A stretch of DNA of 45,116 nt. Source: Sphingomonas echinoides ATCC 14820 (GTDB lineage Bacteria; Pseudomonadota; Alphaproteobacteria; Sphingomonadales; Sphingomonadaceae). Location of the stretch: positions 3,098,748 to 3,143,863 of the forward strand of contig NZ_JH584235.1 of assembly GCF_000241465.1 (NCBI RefSeq), in the 5' to 3' direction. Positions 34,782 to 43,778 of this stretch are shown here, in pieces. The position numbers and the translations under genes were made by a program. Under the pieces are notes generated by a model. That model did no database searches, was not told where the DNA came from, and saw only the letters and a list, made by a program, of their open reading frames with translations. How positions within the stretch are numbered: the stretch's first letter is position 1; each line of letters begins with the position of its first letter.

Positions 34782-36058
34782 CGCTCGCCCCATTCCAGCG
34801 CGGACAATGGCAGCGTGATCGTCACGGTCGCACCACCCTCGGGCCGGTTGCGGGCATCGACTGTGCCGCCGAGCTTGCGCATCGCGTTGACCACCAGAAA
34901 CAGCCCGAGTCCACTGCCGAGCCGCTCCCGCGTGGAATGATACGGTTTGCCGAGATTGGCGAGCATTTCCGGGGTGAAGCCGGGGCCGGTATCGCGCACC
35001 GACAGCACCAACGATGCCCCGTCGCGCGTCACATCGAGCGCGATCGGCTGGCCCGAGGCTTCGGCGGCATTGTCGAGCACGTTCCAGATGACTTGCTTCA
35101 CCGCCGTATCGGCGACGATCGCCATGTCGGTGCCGAAGCGATTGTCATAGACGATCGCTTCGGGCGCATGCTGGACGCGCCATTCGGCGACGACTTCGTC
35201 GAAGAAGCGCTTCACGCTGGTGATCGTCGGGTTTTCGCCACGCGCTTCGCCCGCAGCGAGCAGGATGCCGGTGACGATCGCCTTGCAGCGCGCGAGCGCG
35301 ACCTGCATTTCGCTGATTTCCTCGGCAAAGCTTTCCTGCGCCATCAGGGCAGGCGCGTGCCGCCAGTCATTGACGATCACAGAGAGCGAGGCGAGCGGGG
35401 TGCCGAGTTCGTGCGCGGCGCCGGTCGCGAGCAGGCCCATCCGCACGATATGGTCCTCCTCGGCCGCTTGTTGGCGCATCGTCGCGAGGCGGGCGTCGCG
35501 CGCGCGCAAATTGCTGTTGATGCGCGTGACGAAGGCGACCAGCAGCACTGCGACCAGCCCGAAGCAGATCAGCGTGCCGATCATATACAGATCGCCCCAG
35601 TCGGAGAGGAAGCGCGGCGGCAGTGCAAGCGGAACATGGACTTCGGCGAGCAGGATGAAGGCGGCGCTGGTGATCGCGACCAGTACCCAGCTCGACCATG
35701 CTTCCAGCAACACCGCGCCCATCACCACCTGCAGCAGATACAGCGAGATGAACGGATTGGTCGCCCCGCCGCTCTGATAGAGCAACGCCGTCAAGGCGGC
35801 GACATCGAGCAAAAGGCTGGCGAAGAGCGCGCTGTTGGAATTGGTCACGCGGCGCGAGAGTTGCGCGAGGCTGACGAGATTGAGCACGACCAGCGCCGCG
35901 ACCACCGACAGCATCGGAAAGAGCGGGAGCGGGACGCCCATGCCGAAGCGCACGATCAGGATCGTCGCGCATTGGCCGCACACCGCCAGCCAGCGCAAAT
36001 TGACCAGCTGACGCATGTTGTCGCGTTCGGTTGTATCGACGGACGCGGGCGGACTCAT
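34778..36058 (-). CDS. regB: redox sensor kinase RegB/PrrB/ActS
   Basis: A 426-residue kinase with about six membrane segments in residues 20-180. The quinone-linked heptapeptide GGxxNPF is present as GGATNPF (97-103). The H-box is ATGAAHELGTPLAS (His216), and ALARCKAIV (Cys258) matches the redox cysteine region of RegB. The ATPase part has NVLDNAAEAS and LGSGLGLFLV. It should report quinone pool or redox state to RegA. ATG 36058 overlaps the surf1 stop (ATGA). Its place directly after cyo and surf1 suggests it is expressed with the oxidase it may regulate. Confidence 0.9.
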   Translation of the reverse strand: MSPPASVDTTERDNMRQLVNLRWLAVCGQCATILIVRFGMGVPLPLFPMLSVVAALVVLNLVSLAQLSRRVTNSNSALFASLLLDVAALTALLYQSGGATNPFISLYLLQVVMGAVLLEAWSSWVLVAITSAAFILLAEVHVPLALPPRFLSDWGDLYMIGTLICFGLVAVLLVAFVTRINSNLRARDARLATMRQQAAEEDHIVRMGLLATGAAHELGTPLASLSVIVNDWRHAPALMAQESFAEEISEMQVALARCKAIVTGILLAAGEARGENPTITSVKRFFDEVVAEWRVQHAPEAIVYDNRFGTDMAIVADTAVKQVIWNVLDNAAEASGQPIALDVTRDGASLVLSVRDTGPGFTPEMLANLGKPYHSTRERLGSGLGLFLVVNAMRKLGGTVDARNRPEGGATVTITLPLSALEWGER

Positions 36059-36750
36059 GCCGGGCGGCGGGCGGGGCGGAGCAGCATCGCCGCCGCCCCC
36101 GCAACCATCACCGCGAGCGCAAACCATGTCAGCGCATAGACCAGATGGTTGTTGGTGAAGCGCACGACCGTCAGGCCTCCCACCGGGGCTGTGGTGGCCG
36201 GCCCGGCATCGGCATCGATGAAATAGGGCGCGACAGGACCGAGCCCGCGCGCCGTGGAAATGGCCGAGACGTCGCGCGAATACCAGCGGTTCGTCCCAGG
36301 ATCATTATAGCGCAAGAATGCGCCCTTCGGTTCCGTCAACCGCAACAGGCCGGTGACGGTCGCGGTGCCGCCGGGGGGAACCGCGTTGCGCGTTGGCACG
36401 AAGCCGCGATTGATCAGCACGGTAAAGCCGCGATCGGTGACGAGCGGCGTCATCACCCAGAATCCGGGGCCGCGCTCGGTGACGGCCTGGACGAAGGTCG
36501 GTCGGTCATCGCGGTAGCGCCCGCGCACCTGCACATGGCGATAGCCGTCGCTGTCATCGGTGATGTGGGCCCAGCGGTCGGGGCCGGGAGCCGGGGAGGC
36601 GGGGGCGTGAATACGCTGCTCGACCCGGGTGATCAGCGCCAATTTCCAGGTGCGCCGCTCGATTTGCCACACGCCCAGCGCCACCAGACCGGCGCAGAGC
36701 AAACCTGCGACGATCAGCAGAAACGCGATCGTCGCAGGGGATCGTCTCAT
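36055..36750 (-). CDS. SURF1-family oxidase assembly protein
   Basis: A 231-residue protein with one N-terminal and one C-terminal membrane helix (AFLLIVAGLLCAGLVALG and VYALTWFALAVMVAGAAAML). SURF1 motifs are LGVWQIERRTWK, VQVRGRYRDD, GPGFWVMTPLV, LINRGFVP and FTNNHLVYALTWF. SURF1 helps haem insertion into haem-copper oxidases. It overlaps cyoD upstream and regB downstream (ATGA at both junctions), so it is part of the same message. Confidence 0.9.
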   Translation of the reverse strand: MRRSPATIAFLLIVAGLLCAGLVALGVWQIERRTWKLALITRVEQRIHAPASPAPGPDRWAHITDDSDGYRHVQVRGRYRDDRPTFVQAVTERGPGFWVMTPLVTDRGFTVLINRGFVPTRNAVPPGGTATVTGLLRLTEPKGAFLRYNDPGTNRWYSRDVSAISTARGLGPVAPYFIDADAGPATTAPVGGLTVVRFTNNHLVYALTWFALAVMVAGAAAMLLRPARRPA

Positions 36751-37157
36751 TGCTGGCTCATGGACTCGGCGATAGCGGCCGGGGTGGCCGGCATCATGTT
36801 GGCGTTCATATGATACATCACCCAGATCGATCCGGACAGGGTTATGACGATGACGATGACGGTGAACAGCAAAGCGAGGAACGACCAGCCGCCCTCCGCC
36901 GTCGTGGTCATGTGCAGGAAGAACACCATGTGCACGACGACCTGGATCGCCGCCATGGACAGCACGATGACCGCGGTGGTGGTGGCGTCGAGCTTGCCGG
37001 TCATCACGAGCGCGAAGGGAATCGCGGTCAGGATCACCGACAGGATGAAGCCGATCATATAGCCGCGCAGCGAACCGTGCGGGGCCTCGCCATGGGCGTG
37101 CTCATGGTCGTGATGATCGTGGCCATGAGCCGAATTGTGCAGCGTATCGGCGCTCAT
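36747..37157 (-). CDS. cyoD: cytochrome bo3 ubiquinol oxidase subunit IV
   Basis: A 136-residue membrane protein with a histidine-rich N-terminus (HGHDHHDHEHAHGE) and three hydrophobic helices: MIGFILSVILTAIPFALVM, AVIVLSMAAIQVVVHMVFFL and FTVIVIVITLSGSIWVMYHM. It is small subunit IV of the bo3-type oxidase, used in assembly or stability. ATG 37157 overlaps the cyoC stop; the frame's upstream extension is a shadow of cyoC. Confidence 0.9.
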   Translation of the reverse strand: MSADTLHNSAHGHDHHDHEHAHGEAPHGSLRGYMIGFILSVILTAIPFALVMTGKLDATTTAVIVLSMAAIQVVVHMVFFLHMTTTAEGGWSFLALLFTVIVIVITLSGSIWVMYHMNANMMPATPAAIAESMSQQ

Positions 37158-37795
37158 CCGAGCACTCCCATGAGATAGACGATGGTGAAGACGCCGATCC
37201 AGATGACGTCGAGAAAGTGCCAGAACATGCTGAGGCACATCAGGCGACGGCGATTGGCCTGGCCGAGGCCGTGCATGCCGATCTGCGCGACCAGCGTGAC
37301 CAGCCAGATCAGGCCGACGGTGACGTGCAGACCGTGCGTGCCGACCAGCGTGAAGAAGGACGACAGGAACGCGCTGCGCCACGGGCCCGCACCTTCATGG
37401 ATCAGGTTCGAGAATTCGTAGAGCTCGATGCACAGGAAGGCGAGGCCGAACAGACCGGTGACGATCAGCCAGCCCTGCACCGCGCGGACGCTGGCGCCGG
37501 GGCGTTCCATCGTCAGCATGGCAAAGCCATAGGTCAGCGACGAGAACAGCAGCATCGCGGTGTTGAGCGCGACCAGCGGCAGCTCGAACAACTGCTTCGG
37601 CCCTTCGCCGCCGCCATAGCTATGGCCGAGCACGGCATAGCAGGCGAACAGGATGGCGAAGATGAGACAGTCGCTCATCAGGTACATCCAGAAGCCCAGC
37701 ATCGTGCTGCTGCCCTCGGGATGATGATGCTCTTCGACTTCGTAGAACAGCGGGGTCTCGCCGTTGGCGGTCGCTTCGAAGGTCTGCGCGCTCAT
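37154..37795 (-). CDS. cyoC: cytochrome bo3 ubiquinol oxidase subunit III
   Basis: A 213-residue membrane protein with five helices. Subunit III features are [53 protein letters not shown] and [18 protein letters not shown]. It overlaps cyoB and cyoD by ATGA, giving tight translational coupling through the operon. Confidence 0.92.
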   Translation of the reverse strand: MSAQTFEATANGETPLFYEVEEHHHPEGSSTMLGFWMYLMSDCLIFAILFACYAVLGHSYGGGEGPKQLFELPLVALNTAMLLFSSLTYGFAMLTMERPGASVRAVQGWLIVTGLFGLAFLCIELYEFSNLIHEGAGPWRSAFLSSFFTLVGTHGLHVTVGLIWLVTLVAQIGMHGLGQANRRRLMCLSMFWHFLDVIWIGVFTIVYLMGVLG

Positions 37796-39816
37796 GCCGA
37801 AACTCCTTCGCCGGCGAGAAGGCGGGTGCGTTCATCCTCGGTGCGGACCACATCCTCGACCGGGATGTAGAAGTCGCGCTTGTAGTTGAATGAGTGGCCG
37901 ATCGCGACGGCGAAGATGCCGACCAGCGAAACGACCGCCAGCCACCACATGTACCAGATCATGCCAAAGCCGAAGGCGACGCTGAGCCCCGCGAGGATGA
38001 CGCCGGTGCCGGTGTTCTTGGGCATGTGGATCTTGCGGAAGCCGGTGGTCGGGCGGACATAGCCGCGCCGCTTCATGTCCCACCACGCATCATTGTCATA
38101 GACGACGGGCGTGAAGGGAAAGTTGTAGTCCGGTGGCGGCGACGAGGTCGACCATTCGAGCGTGCGGCCATCCCAGGGATCGCCGGTCACGTCGCGCAGC
38201 TTTTCACGGTTGCGGAAGCTGACGAAGAACTGGACGAACATCGCGCCCGTGCCGGCCAGGATCAGCAGCGCGCCGAACCCTGCGACCAGGAAATAGGGCT
38301 GCAGCGAGGCATCGTCGAACTGGCTGAGGCGACGCGTCACGCCCATCAGGCCGAGCGCATAGACCGGCGCGAAGGCGAACCAGAAGCCCACCACCCACAG
38401 CCAGAACTGGCGCTTGCCCCACACGCGATCGAGCGTGAAGCCGAACGCCTTGGGCCACCAGTAATTGATGCCGGCGAACATCCCGAACACCACGCCACCA
38501 ATGATGACGTTGTGGAAATGCGCGATCAGGAACAGCGAGTTGTGCAGCACGAAATCGGCCGGGGGCACGGCGAGCAGAACGCCAGTCATGCCGCCGATGA
38601 CGAAGGTGAGCATGAACGCGACGGTCCACATCATCGGCAGCTCATAGCGGATGCGGCCGTGATACATGGTGAACAGCCAGTTGAAGATCTTCGCGCCCGT
38701 CGGGATCGAGATGATCATCGTGGTGATCGCGAAGAACGAGTTGACGCTGGCGCCAGAGCCCATGGTGAAGAAGTGGTGCAGCCAGACGAGATAGGCGAGG
38801 ATCGTGATGACGATCGTCGCATAGATCATCGAGGTATAGCCGAACAGGCGCTTGCTGGCGAAGGTCGCGACCACTTCCGAGAACACGCCGAAGGCGGGCA
38901 GGATGAGGATGTACACCTCCGGGTGACCCCAGATCCAGATGAGGTTGACGTACATCATCGGGTTGCCGCCCAGGCCGTTCGTGAAGAACTGCATGCCGAC
39001 ATAGCGGTCGAGCGACAGCAAGGCGAGCACGGCGGTCAGCACCGGGAAGGCGGCGACGATCAGGGTGTTGGTGCACAGCGACGTCCACACGAACACCGGC
39101 ATCTTCATCAGCGTCATGCCCGGCGCGCGCATCTTGACGATGGTCGCGATCAGATTGACGCCCGAAAGCAAGGTGCCGACGCCTGCCACCTGCAGGCCCC
39201 AGATATAGTAATCGACCCCCACGTCCGGGCTGGCGGCAATGCCCGACAGCGGCGGCATGGCGAGCCAGCCGGTGCGGGCATAGTTGCCGACGAACAGCGA
39301 GATCATGGTGATCACCGCGCCCGCGGTCGTCATCCAGAAGCTGAAATTGTTGAGATAGGGGAAGGACACGTCGCGCGCGCCGATCTGCAGCGGCACGACG
39401 AAGTTCATCAGGCCTGCGACCAGCGGCATCGCCACGAAGAAGATCATGATCACGCCGTGCGCGGTGAAGATCTGGTTGTAATGGTCGGGCGGCAGGTAAC
39501 CGGGGTTGCCGTTAAAGGCCATCGCCTGCTGCGCGCGCATCATCAGCGCGTCGGAGAAGCCGCGCACGAACATCACCAATCCGAGGATGATGTACATGAT
39601 GCCGATCTTCTTGTGGTCGACGCTGGTGAACCAGTCGCGCCACAGCATGCCCCATGCCTTGTAATAGGTAATGATCGCGAGCAGCGCGATCCCGCCAACA
39701 GCGACGCCGGCAAAGGCGACGAGCACGGGCAGTTCGTGCAGCGGTAACGCATCGAGCGAGAGACGGCCGAAGATCGGGCTGATCGACGGCGACGAAAGCG
39801 GGAGGGGGGACGTCAT
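37792..39816 (-). CDS. cyoB: cytochrome bo3 ubiquinol oxidase subunit I
   Basis: A 674-residue haem-copper oxidase core. Haem ligands are in [14 protein letters not shown] and [14 protein letters not shown]. The copper B site and cross-linked Tyr are in [15 protein letters not shown], with the His pair in WLHHFFTMG. The proton-channel region [19 protein letters not shown] is present. It reduces oxygen to water using ubiquinol and pumps protons at the inner membrane. ATG 39816 starts [10 protein letters not shown], 1 bp after cyoA; upstream codons overlap cyoA. Confidence 0.94.
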   Translation of the reverse strand: MTSPLPLSSPSISPIFGRLSLDALPLHELPVLVAFAGVAVGGIALLAIITYYKAWGMLWRDWFTSVDHKKIGIMYIILGLVMFVRGFSDALMMRAQQAMAFNGNPGYLPPDHYNQIFTAHGVIMIFFVAMPLVAGLMNFVVPLQIGARDVSFPYLNNFSFWMTTAGAVITMISLFVGNYARTGWLAMPPLSGIAASPDVGVDYYIWGLQVAGVGTLLSGVNLIATIVKMRAPGMTLMKMPVFVWTSLCTNTLIVAAFPVLTAVLALLSLDRYVGMQFFTNGLGGNPMMYVNLIWIWGHPEVYILILPAFGVFSEVVATFASKRLFGYTSMIYATIVITILAYLVWLHHFFTMGSGASVNSFFAITTMIISIPTGAKIFNWLFTMYHGRIRYELPMMWTVAFMLTFVIGGMTGVLLAVPPADFVLHNSLFLIAHFHNVIIGGVVFGMFAGINYWWPKAFGFTLDRVWGKRQFWLWVVGFWFAFAPVYALGLMGVTRRLSQFDDASLQPYFLVAGFGALLILAGTGAMFVQFFVSFRNREKLRDVTGDPWDGRTLEWSTSSPPPDYNFPFTPVVYDNDAWWDMKRRGYVRPTTGFRKIHMPKNTGTGVILAGLSVAFGFGMIWYMWWLAVVSLVGIFAVAIGHSFNYKRDFYIPVEDVVRTEDERTRLLAGEGVSA

Positions 39817-39817
39817 G

Positions 39818-40903
39818 TCAGAAAGTCCTTCGGTCGCCGGCGGTCGCCGGGACGTCTGTTGCGCGGGTACCGGGCATCGGCAGCCCTGCACCGGTCAGGC
39901 GAGCGCCAGGTTGCGTAGTAGCGGGGATCGGAGCCGATGCCGCCATCGGCATCGCCATTTTCTGGGTCGGACGGCCAGCGGCGACATTGGCGTGATGTTC
40001 ACCGGCATCGGCGTGCATCATTGCGCTCATGCAGGTCTCGCCGGGGGCGACGCAGCGATTGGCCGCGGCATCGAACAGGCCGGGGGTGACGCTGGCGAAG
40101 CGGGCAACGGGAACGTTGGCGCTTGGCGCGGCGAGCTTGAGGTAACCCTGCCGATCGAGGCTGCCACCGCCCGCGCGGATCCGCCCGACCCACTGGTCGA
40201 ACGCGCCTTGCGACACTGCATGGAAGCGGAAGCGCATGCCCGAGAAGCCGTCGCCGCTGAAGTTGGAAGAGAAGCCGGCATAATTGCCAGGATGGTTGAC
40301 GACCGCGTTCAGCTTGGTCGTCATGCCGGGCATCGCGTAGATCTGGCCGACCAGCGCCGGGATATAAAAGGCGTTCATCACATTGGATGAGGTCAAATCG
40401 AACTGAAGCGGGCGATCGACCGGTGCCGCCAGCTCATTGACCGTCGCGATGCCGTAATCGGGATAGATAAACAGCCATTTCCAATCGAGCGCGACCACCT
40501 GAACGCGCACCGGCTTGGCCGTCGCGGCGACCGCGCGACCCGCATCGAGGCGGCCGATCGGACGATAGGGATCGAGCAGATGCGTGCTGGTCCAGGTCAC
40601 CGCGCCGAGGCAGATGATGATCAGCAGCGGGGCCGCCCAGATGACGAGTTCGAGCGCGGTCGAGTGGTGCCATTCGGGCGAATAGGGCGCGTCGGTGTTG
40701 GTCGAGCGATAGCGCCACGCGAACACGGCAATGAGCGTCATCACCGGCACGATGATCAGCAGCATCAGCACCGTCGAGAAAATCACGAGGTTGCCTTGCT
40801 GCACTGCAAGATCGCCCGCCGGGTCCAGCACGACGGCGCTGCACCCACCGAGCAAGGCAGGCGCAAGCAGCGCCAAGGGGCGGAATAAGGGGGTTCGGGT
40901 CAT
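39818..40903 (-). CDS. cyoA: cytochrome bo3 ubiquinol oxidase subunit II
   Basis: A 361-residue lipoprotein-type subunit II. The signal peptide ends in a lipobox, [13 protein letters not shown]. Two helices follow ([39 protein letters not shown]), then the cupredoxin domain ([45 protein letters not shown]). The CuA ligands of cytochrome c oxidases are absent, as expected for a quinol oxidase. The tail has [25 protein letters not shown] Cys/Met/His residues known in alphaproteobacterial CyoA, then a Pro/Ala-rich extension. It heads the cyoABCD-surf1-regBA run. Confidence 0.92.
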   Translation of the reverse strand: MTRTPLFRPLALLAPALLGGCSAVVLDPAGDLAVQQGNLVIFSTVLMLLIIVPVMTLIAVFAWRYRSTNTDAPYSPEWHHSTALELVIWAAPLLIIICLGAVTWTSTHLLDPYRPIGRLDAGRAVAATAKPVRVQVVALDWKWLFIYPDYGIATVNELAAPVDRPLQFDLTSSNVMNAFYIPALVGQIYAMPGMTTKLNAVVNHPGNYAGFSSNFSGDGFSGMRFRFHAVSQGAFDQWVGRIRAGGGSLDRQGYLKLAAPSANVPVARFASVTPGLFDAAANRCVAPGETCMSAMMHADAGEHHANVAAGRPTQKMAMPMAASAPIPATTQPGARLTGAGLPMPGTRATDVPATAGDRRTF

Positions 40904-40939
40904 GCCGGCGCAGATACGCGCGGGACAGCGGGCCTCCCA

Positions 40940-40956
40940 TTGGACACTTTGTCCAA
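40940..40956. promoter_or_regulatory. TTGGACA-N3-TGTCCAA palindrome between cyoA and MFS gene
   Basis: TTGGACACTTTGTCCAA is a perfect 7-bp inverted repeat with a 3-bp spacer, 37 nt upstream of cyoA and 65 nt upstream of the MFS start. A second small palindrome, GCTGCAGTGCAGC, follows at 40962-40974. It looks like a dimeric repressor or activator site serving both divergent genes; the protein is unknown. Confidence 0.5.
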
Positions 40957-41021
40957 TCCCCGCTGCAGTGCAGCACGCTTAGAGGGGGCGTTCGGCGATC
41001 ATGCCGGGAGTTCGAACACCG

Positions 41022-42347
41022 ATGACTGCAGCCACCACGCCTACCTCGCGCGCGATCGAAGCCGATGTCGGCCGAATCAATGCCGAGCACGGCGAAATCA
41101 CCTCGGGCGAAATCGCGATTGGCGTCGTCATTGGGCGTACGTCGGAGTTTTTCGACTTCTTCGTCTACGCGATCGCCTCGGTGCTGGTGTTTCCGACGCT
41201 GGTCTTCCCCTATGTCGATCGTCTGACGGGGACTCTCTATTCCTTCGCGCTGTTCGCGCTCGCCTTCATCGCCCGTCCGATCGGGTCGTTCCTGTTCCTC
41301 GCGATTGACCGCGCCTTTGGGCGCGGCACCAAGCTGACCATCGCCTTGTTCCTGCTTGGCGGGTCGACCGTGGCGATCGGCTTCCTGCCCGGTTACGCGC
41401 AGGTCGGCGTTTATGCCGCGATCCTGCTCGGCCTGTTCCGTATCGGCCAGGGCGTTGCGCTCGGCGGTGCCTGGGACGGTTTGCCCTCGCTGCTGGCGCT
41501 CAACGTGCCCGAGAATCGGCGCGGCTGGTATGCGATGATTCCGCAGCTTGGCGCGCCGCTGGGCCTGATGGTGGCCGCCGCTTTGTTCGCCTATCTGACG
41601 AGCAGCCTGTCGGCGGCGGATTTCCTCGATTGGGGCTGGCGCTATCCGTTCTTCGTCGCCTTTGCGATCAACGTCGTCGCGCTGTTCGCACGGCTGCGCA
41701 TCGTCAGCACGGCGGCTTATCAGGACATGTTCGAAAGCCGCGCGCTGCAGCCCGCTCCGGTGCTGGAGACGGTACGCGGGCAGGGCCGTACGATCGTCAT
41801 CGGTGCCTTCGCACCGCTGGCGAGCTTCGCCTTGTTCCACATGGTCACGGTGTTCCCGCTGTCCTGGGTGTTCCTCTACACCAGCGGCGGCCCGGAGCGC
41901 TTCCTGGTGATCGAAGTGCTGGGTGGCGTGATCGGTGTGCTTGCGATTGTCGCCTCGGGCTATCTGGCGGACCGGTTCGGGCGTCGCTCGCTGCTCGGCG
42001 CGTCGGCAGTGGCAATCGCGGTGTTCTCCGGGTTCGCGCCGCAATTGCTGGGCGCTGGCGAAGCCGGCGAAGTGCTGTTCATGGCGCTTGGTTTCGTGCT
42101 GCTCGGCGTGTCGTTCGGCCAGTCGTCGGGCGCAGTGGCGGCCAATTTCTCGGGCGATTTCCGCTATACCGGCGCTGCGTTGACGTCGGACCTGGCATGG
42201 CTGGTCGGAGCAGGCTTTGCGCCGCTGGTCGGCCTGTTCCTGTCGTCGCACTTCGGGCTGGCGGCGGCGGGTGGCTATCTGCTGTCGGGCGCACTCGCGA
42301 CGCTGGCGGCCTTGTGGCTGAACAAGGAACTGGCGGGTCGGGCCTGA
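41022..42347 (+). CDS. MFS transporter (metabolite:H+ symporter-like)
   Basis: A 441-residue transporter with about 12 membrane helices. The start of the domain, IGVVIGRTSEFFDFFVYAI, and FALAFIARPIGSFLFLAIDRAFGRG fit the metabolite:proton symporter branch of MFS. Its substrate is unknown; relatives carry organic acids. It is divergent from cyoA. ATG 41022 has GGGAG 11 nt upstream; ATG 41001 gives 7 more residues but no ribosome site. The position beside the oxidase operon may reflect shared control through the palindrome at 40940. Confidence 0.85.
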   Translation: MTAATTPTSRAIEADVGRINAEHGEITSGEIAIGVVIGRTSEFFDFFVYAIASVLVFPTLVFPYVDRLTGTLYSFALFALAFIARPIGSFLFLAIDRAFGRGTKLTIALFLLGGSTVAIGFLPGYAQVGVYAAILLGLFRIGQGVALGGAWDGLPSLLALNVPENRRGWYAMIPQLGAPLGLMVAAALFAYLTSSLSAADFLDWGWRYPFFVAFAINVVALFARLRIVSTAAYQDMFESRALQPAPVLETVRGQGRTIVIGAFAPLASFALFHMVTVFPLSWVFLYTSGGPERFLVIEVLGGVIGVLAIVASGYLADRFGRRSLLGASAVAIAVFSGFAPQLLGAGEAGEVLFMALGFVLLGVSFGQSSGAVAANFSGDFRYTGAALTSDLAWLVGAGFAPLVGLFLSSHFGLAAAGGYLLSGALATLAALWLNKELAGRA

Positions 42348-42423
42348 GCTTCGGTCCGGGCCTCGCCCGGATCACCCCGACATTCTTAAGCGCCACTTGC
42401 GTTACCTGGAACGCGAACCGTCC

Positions 42424-42429
42424 TATAAT
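42424..42429 (+). promoter_or_regulatory. candidate -10 box TATAAT
   Basis: A perfect TATAAT stands out in a GC-rich genome, 135 nt before the small gene at 42565. No convincing -35 box is at 16-18 nt; TTGCGT lies 21 nt upstream. GGAAA-N7-TTTCC follows downstream. A promoter for the small gene is possible. Confidence 0.3.
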
Positions 42430-42564
42430 AGAACAGAATCGCTTCGAGGGAAATACCGGGTTTCCAACCTAAGGGGTTGCCCTCAATTCGGCCGATCGCT
42501 CGCCTTCGCTAGATCGTGGTCGTTCGCTGCGGTTCGCGGCGATCGCGTTGGGGGGAGAGTGCGA

Positions 42565-42906
42565 GTGGATCTGAGCGACCATCAAGCTATGTCGGCTTAT
42601 ACCAACCCTGGCGTCAGCCAAGGCGATCGATACCGAATCAGCATTGCCATCGATGTCGTCAACACCCGCGCCTTGTGGAACGCGGCCTTGAGCCGCGGCC
42701 TGATGGCCCCCGGTGCGACCTTCGAAGATGTCGTCGATACGATCGGCCCGTGTGACGATCCCGCGATCGCCGATTGCCTGGCGATGCTGGCGCTGCCCGC
42801 TGATCTTAAGGGCTGTTTGGTCGATGATTTCACGATCGATCCGGCGTTGCCGCGTGGGGTGATGGAAGCATCGCGCCCATGGACAGGGGCGTCCGCAGCG
42901 CGCTGA
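42565..42906 (+). CDS. small hypothetical protein
   Basis: A 113-residue protein I do not recognise. Its core IAIDVVNTRALWNAALSRGL and CLAMLALPADLKGCLVDDF has normal GC-rich third positions, supporting a real gene. GTG 42565 is chosen because GGGGGAG at 42551-42557 lies 7 nt upstream; GTG 42559 and ATG 42589 are alternatives. Earlier codons from 42397 look non-coding. No membrane segment or known motif is seen. It lies alone between the MFS gene and the flagellar genes, with a strong hairpin after it. Confidence 0.6.
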   Translation: MDLSDHQAMSAYTNPGVSQGDRYRISIAIDVVNTRALWNAALSRGLMAPGATFEDVVDTIGPCDDPAIADCLAMLALPADLKGCLVDDFTIDPALPRGVMEASRPWTGASAAR

Positions 42907-42987
42907 GTCGCATTCCGCAATAGATGCGCTCAATAAAGAGCGCGTCTATACTACACATTGCAACTTATAGATAATTTTGATTATGGG

Positions 42988-43037
42988 GTGAGATCTGCCG
43001 GAGTAATTGGGGGCTGACGCGGGCAGATCTCACTTTT
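42988..43037 (+). terminator. 12-bp stem hairpin with T-run
   Basis: GTGAGATCTGCC (42988-42999) pairs perfectly with GGCAGATCTCAC (43022-43033) across a 22-nt loop; TTTTAAT follows. It sits in an AT-rich spacer between the convergent small gene and flgD and fits an intrinsic terminator for the plus strand. Confidence 0.6.
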
Positions 43038-43088
43038 AATATAGTATAAATTCAAATTTCTTCAAACATTATTGCGATTTTCTTTGAT

Positions 43089-43766
43089 TCAGTTGCTGGC
43101 TGCGGCAATGCCGAGCAACTTATCGCTGGTGTAGGGTGCGCCATTGACCTTGAGCGTCAATGCACCGTTGGCGGAGCTGACTTCCTGCACCGTTCCTTGG
43201 GCATGGATGGTCACCGGAACCGGATTGCCCGCCGCATCGGTCGCCGTGAGCGCCAGCGTGTAGCTGCCGGCAGGCGCGGTCGATCCATCGGCCAGTTTGC
43301 CATCCCACGACAAGGTTCCTTGCGCAGTCGGCGTCATCGGCCCGGTCATCACCACTTTTCCCGTCGCATCCGTGATCGACGAGGTTAGCGTCGAAACGGG
43401 GAGCGTGGCGGAATAGCTCCAGCTCGCAGGGGTTCCGGCGGAAAGGCCGGCGACATCAGAATTGATGGTAACGCTGCGGCCGATCATGCCCGACGCCTGG
43501 GTCAGGCCCTGATTGTTCAAATTGCTCAGGATCGAGTTCAGCGTCGTGTTCTGCTGGACCGATTGCTCGACCTGCGAATATTGCACCAGCTGCTGGGTAT
43601 ATTGCGAGGTGTCCATCGGGCTCAGCGGATCCTGATTCTGCATCTGCGCGGTGAGCAATTTCAGGAACATGTTGAAATCGGCTTTGATCCCGGTCGCGGG
43701 CGCAGCGGCGGTCGCCGTCGTTGCGGCGGTGGGGCTGGTGGCTCCGATGGCGGTCGTCGTGGTCAT
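43089..43766 (-). CDS. flgD: flagellar hook capping protein FlgD
   Basis: A 225-residue FlgD. The conserved N-terminal domain has DFNMFLKLLTAQMQNQDPL, then SPMDTSQYTQQLVQYSQVEQ. The C-terminal region contains the Ig-like/tudor part with WDGKLADGSTAPAGSYTL. FlgD caps the growing hook and is needed for hook subunit polymerisation. AAGGGACC precedes ATG 43766. It follows fliK by 12 bp on the same strand, so the two hook genes are co-transcribed. The long AT-rich stretch after its stop is unlike the rest of the window. Confidence 0.9.
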   Translation of the reverse strand: MTTTTAIGATSPTAATTATAAAPATGIKADFNMFLKLLTAQMQNQDPLSPMDTSQYTQQLVQYSQVEQSVQQNTTLNSILSNLNNQGLTQASGMIGRSVTINSDVAGLSAGTPASWSYSATLPVSTLTSSITDATGKVVMTGPMTPTAQGTLSWDGKLADGSTAPAGSYTLALTATDAAGNPVPVTIHAQGTVQEVSSANGALTLKVNGAPYTSDKLLGIAAASN

Positions 43767-43778
43767 CGCGATGGTCCC

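Noticed and set aside
40003..40075. Cys/Met/His-rich tail of CyoA as a novel metal site
   Set aside because: A similar C-x-P-G-x-x-C-M-x-x-M-M segment is, as I recall, usual in alphaproteobacterial CyoA, so it is not novel.
40940..40956. FNR/FixK or CRP box upstream of cyoA
   Set aside because: TTGGACA-N3-TGTCCAA lacks the TTGAT-N4-ATCAA or TGTGA-N6-TCACA pattern.
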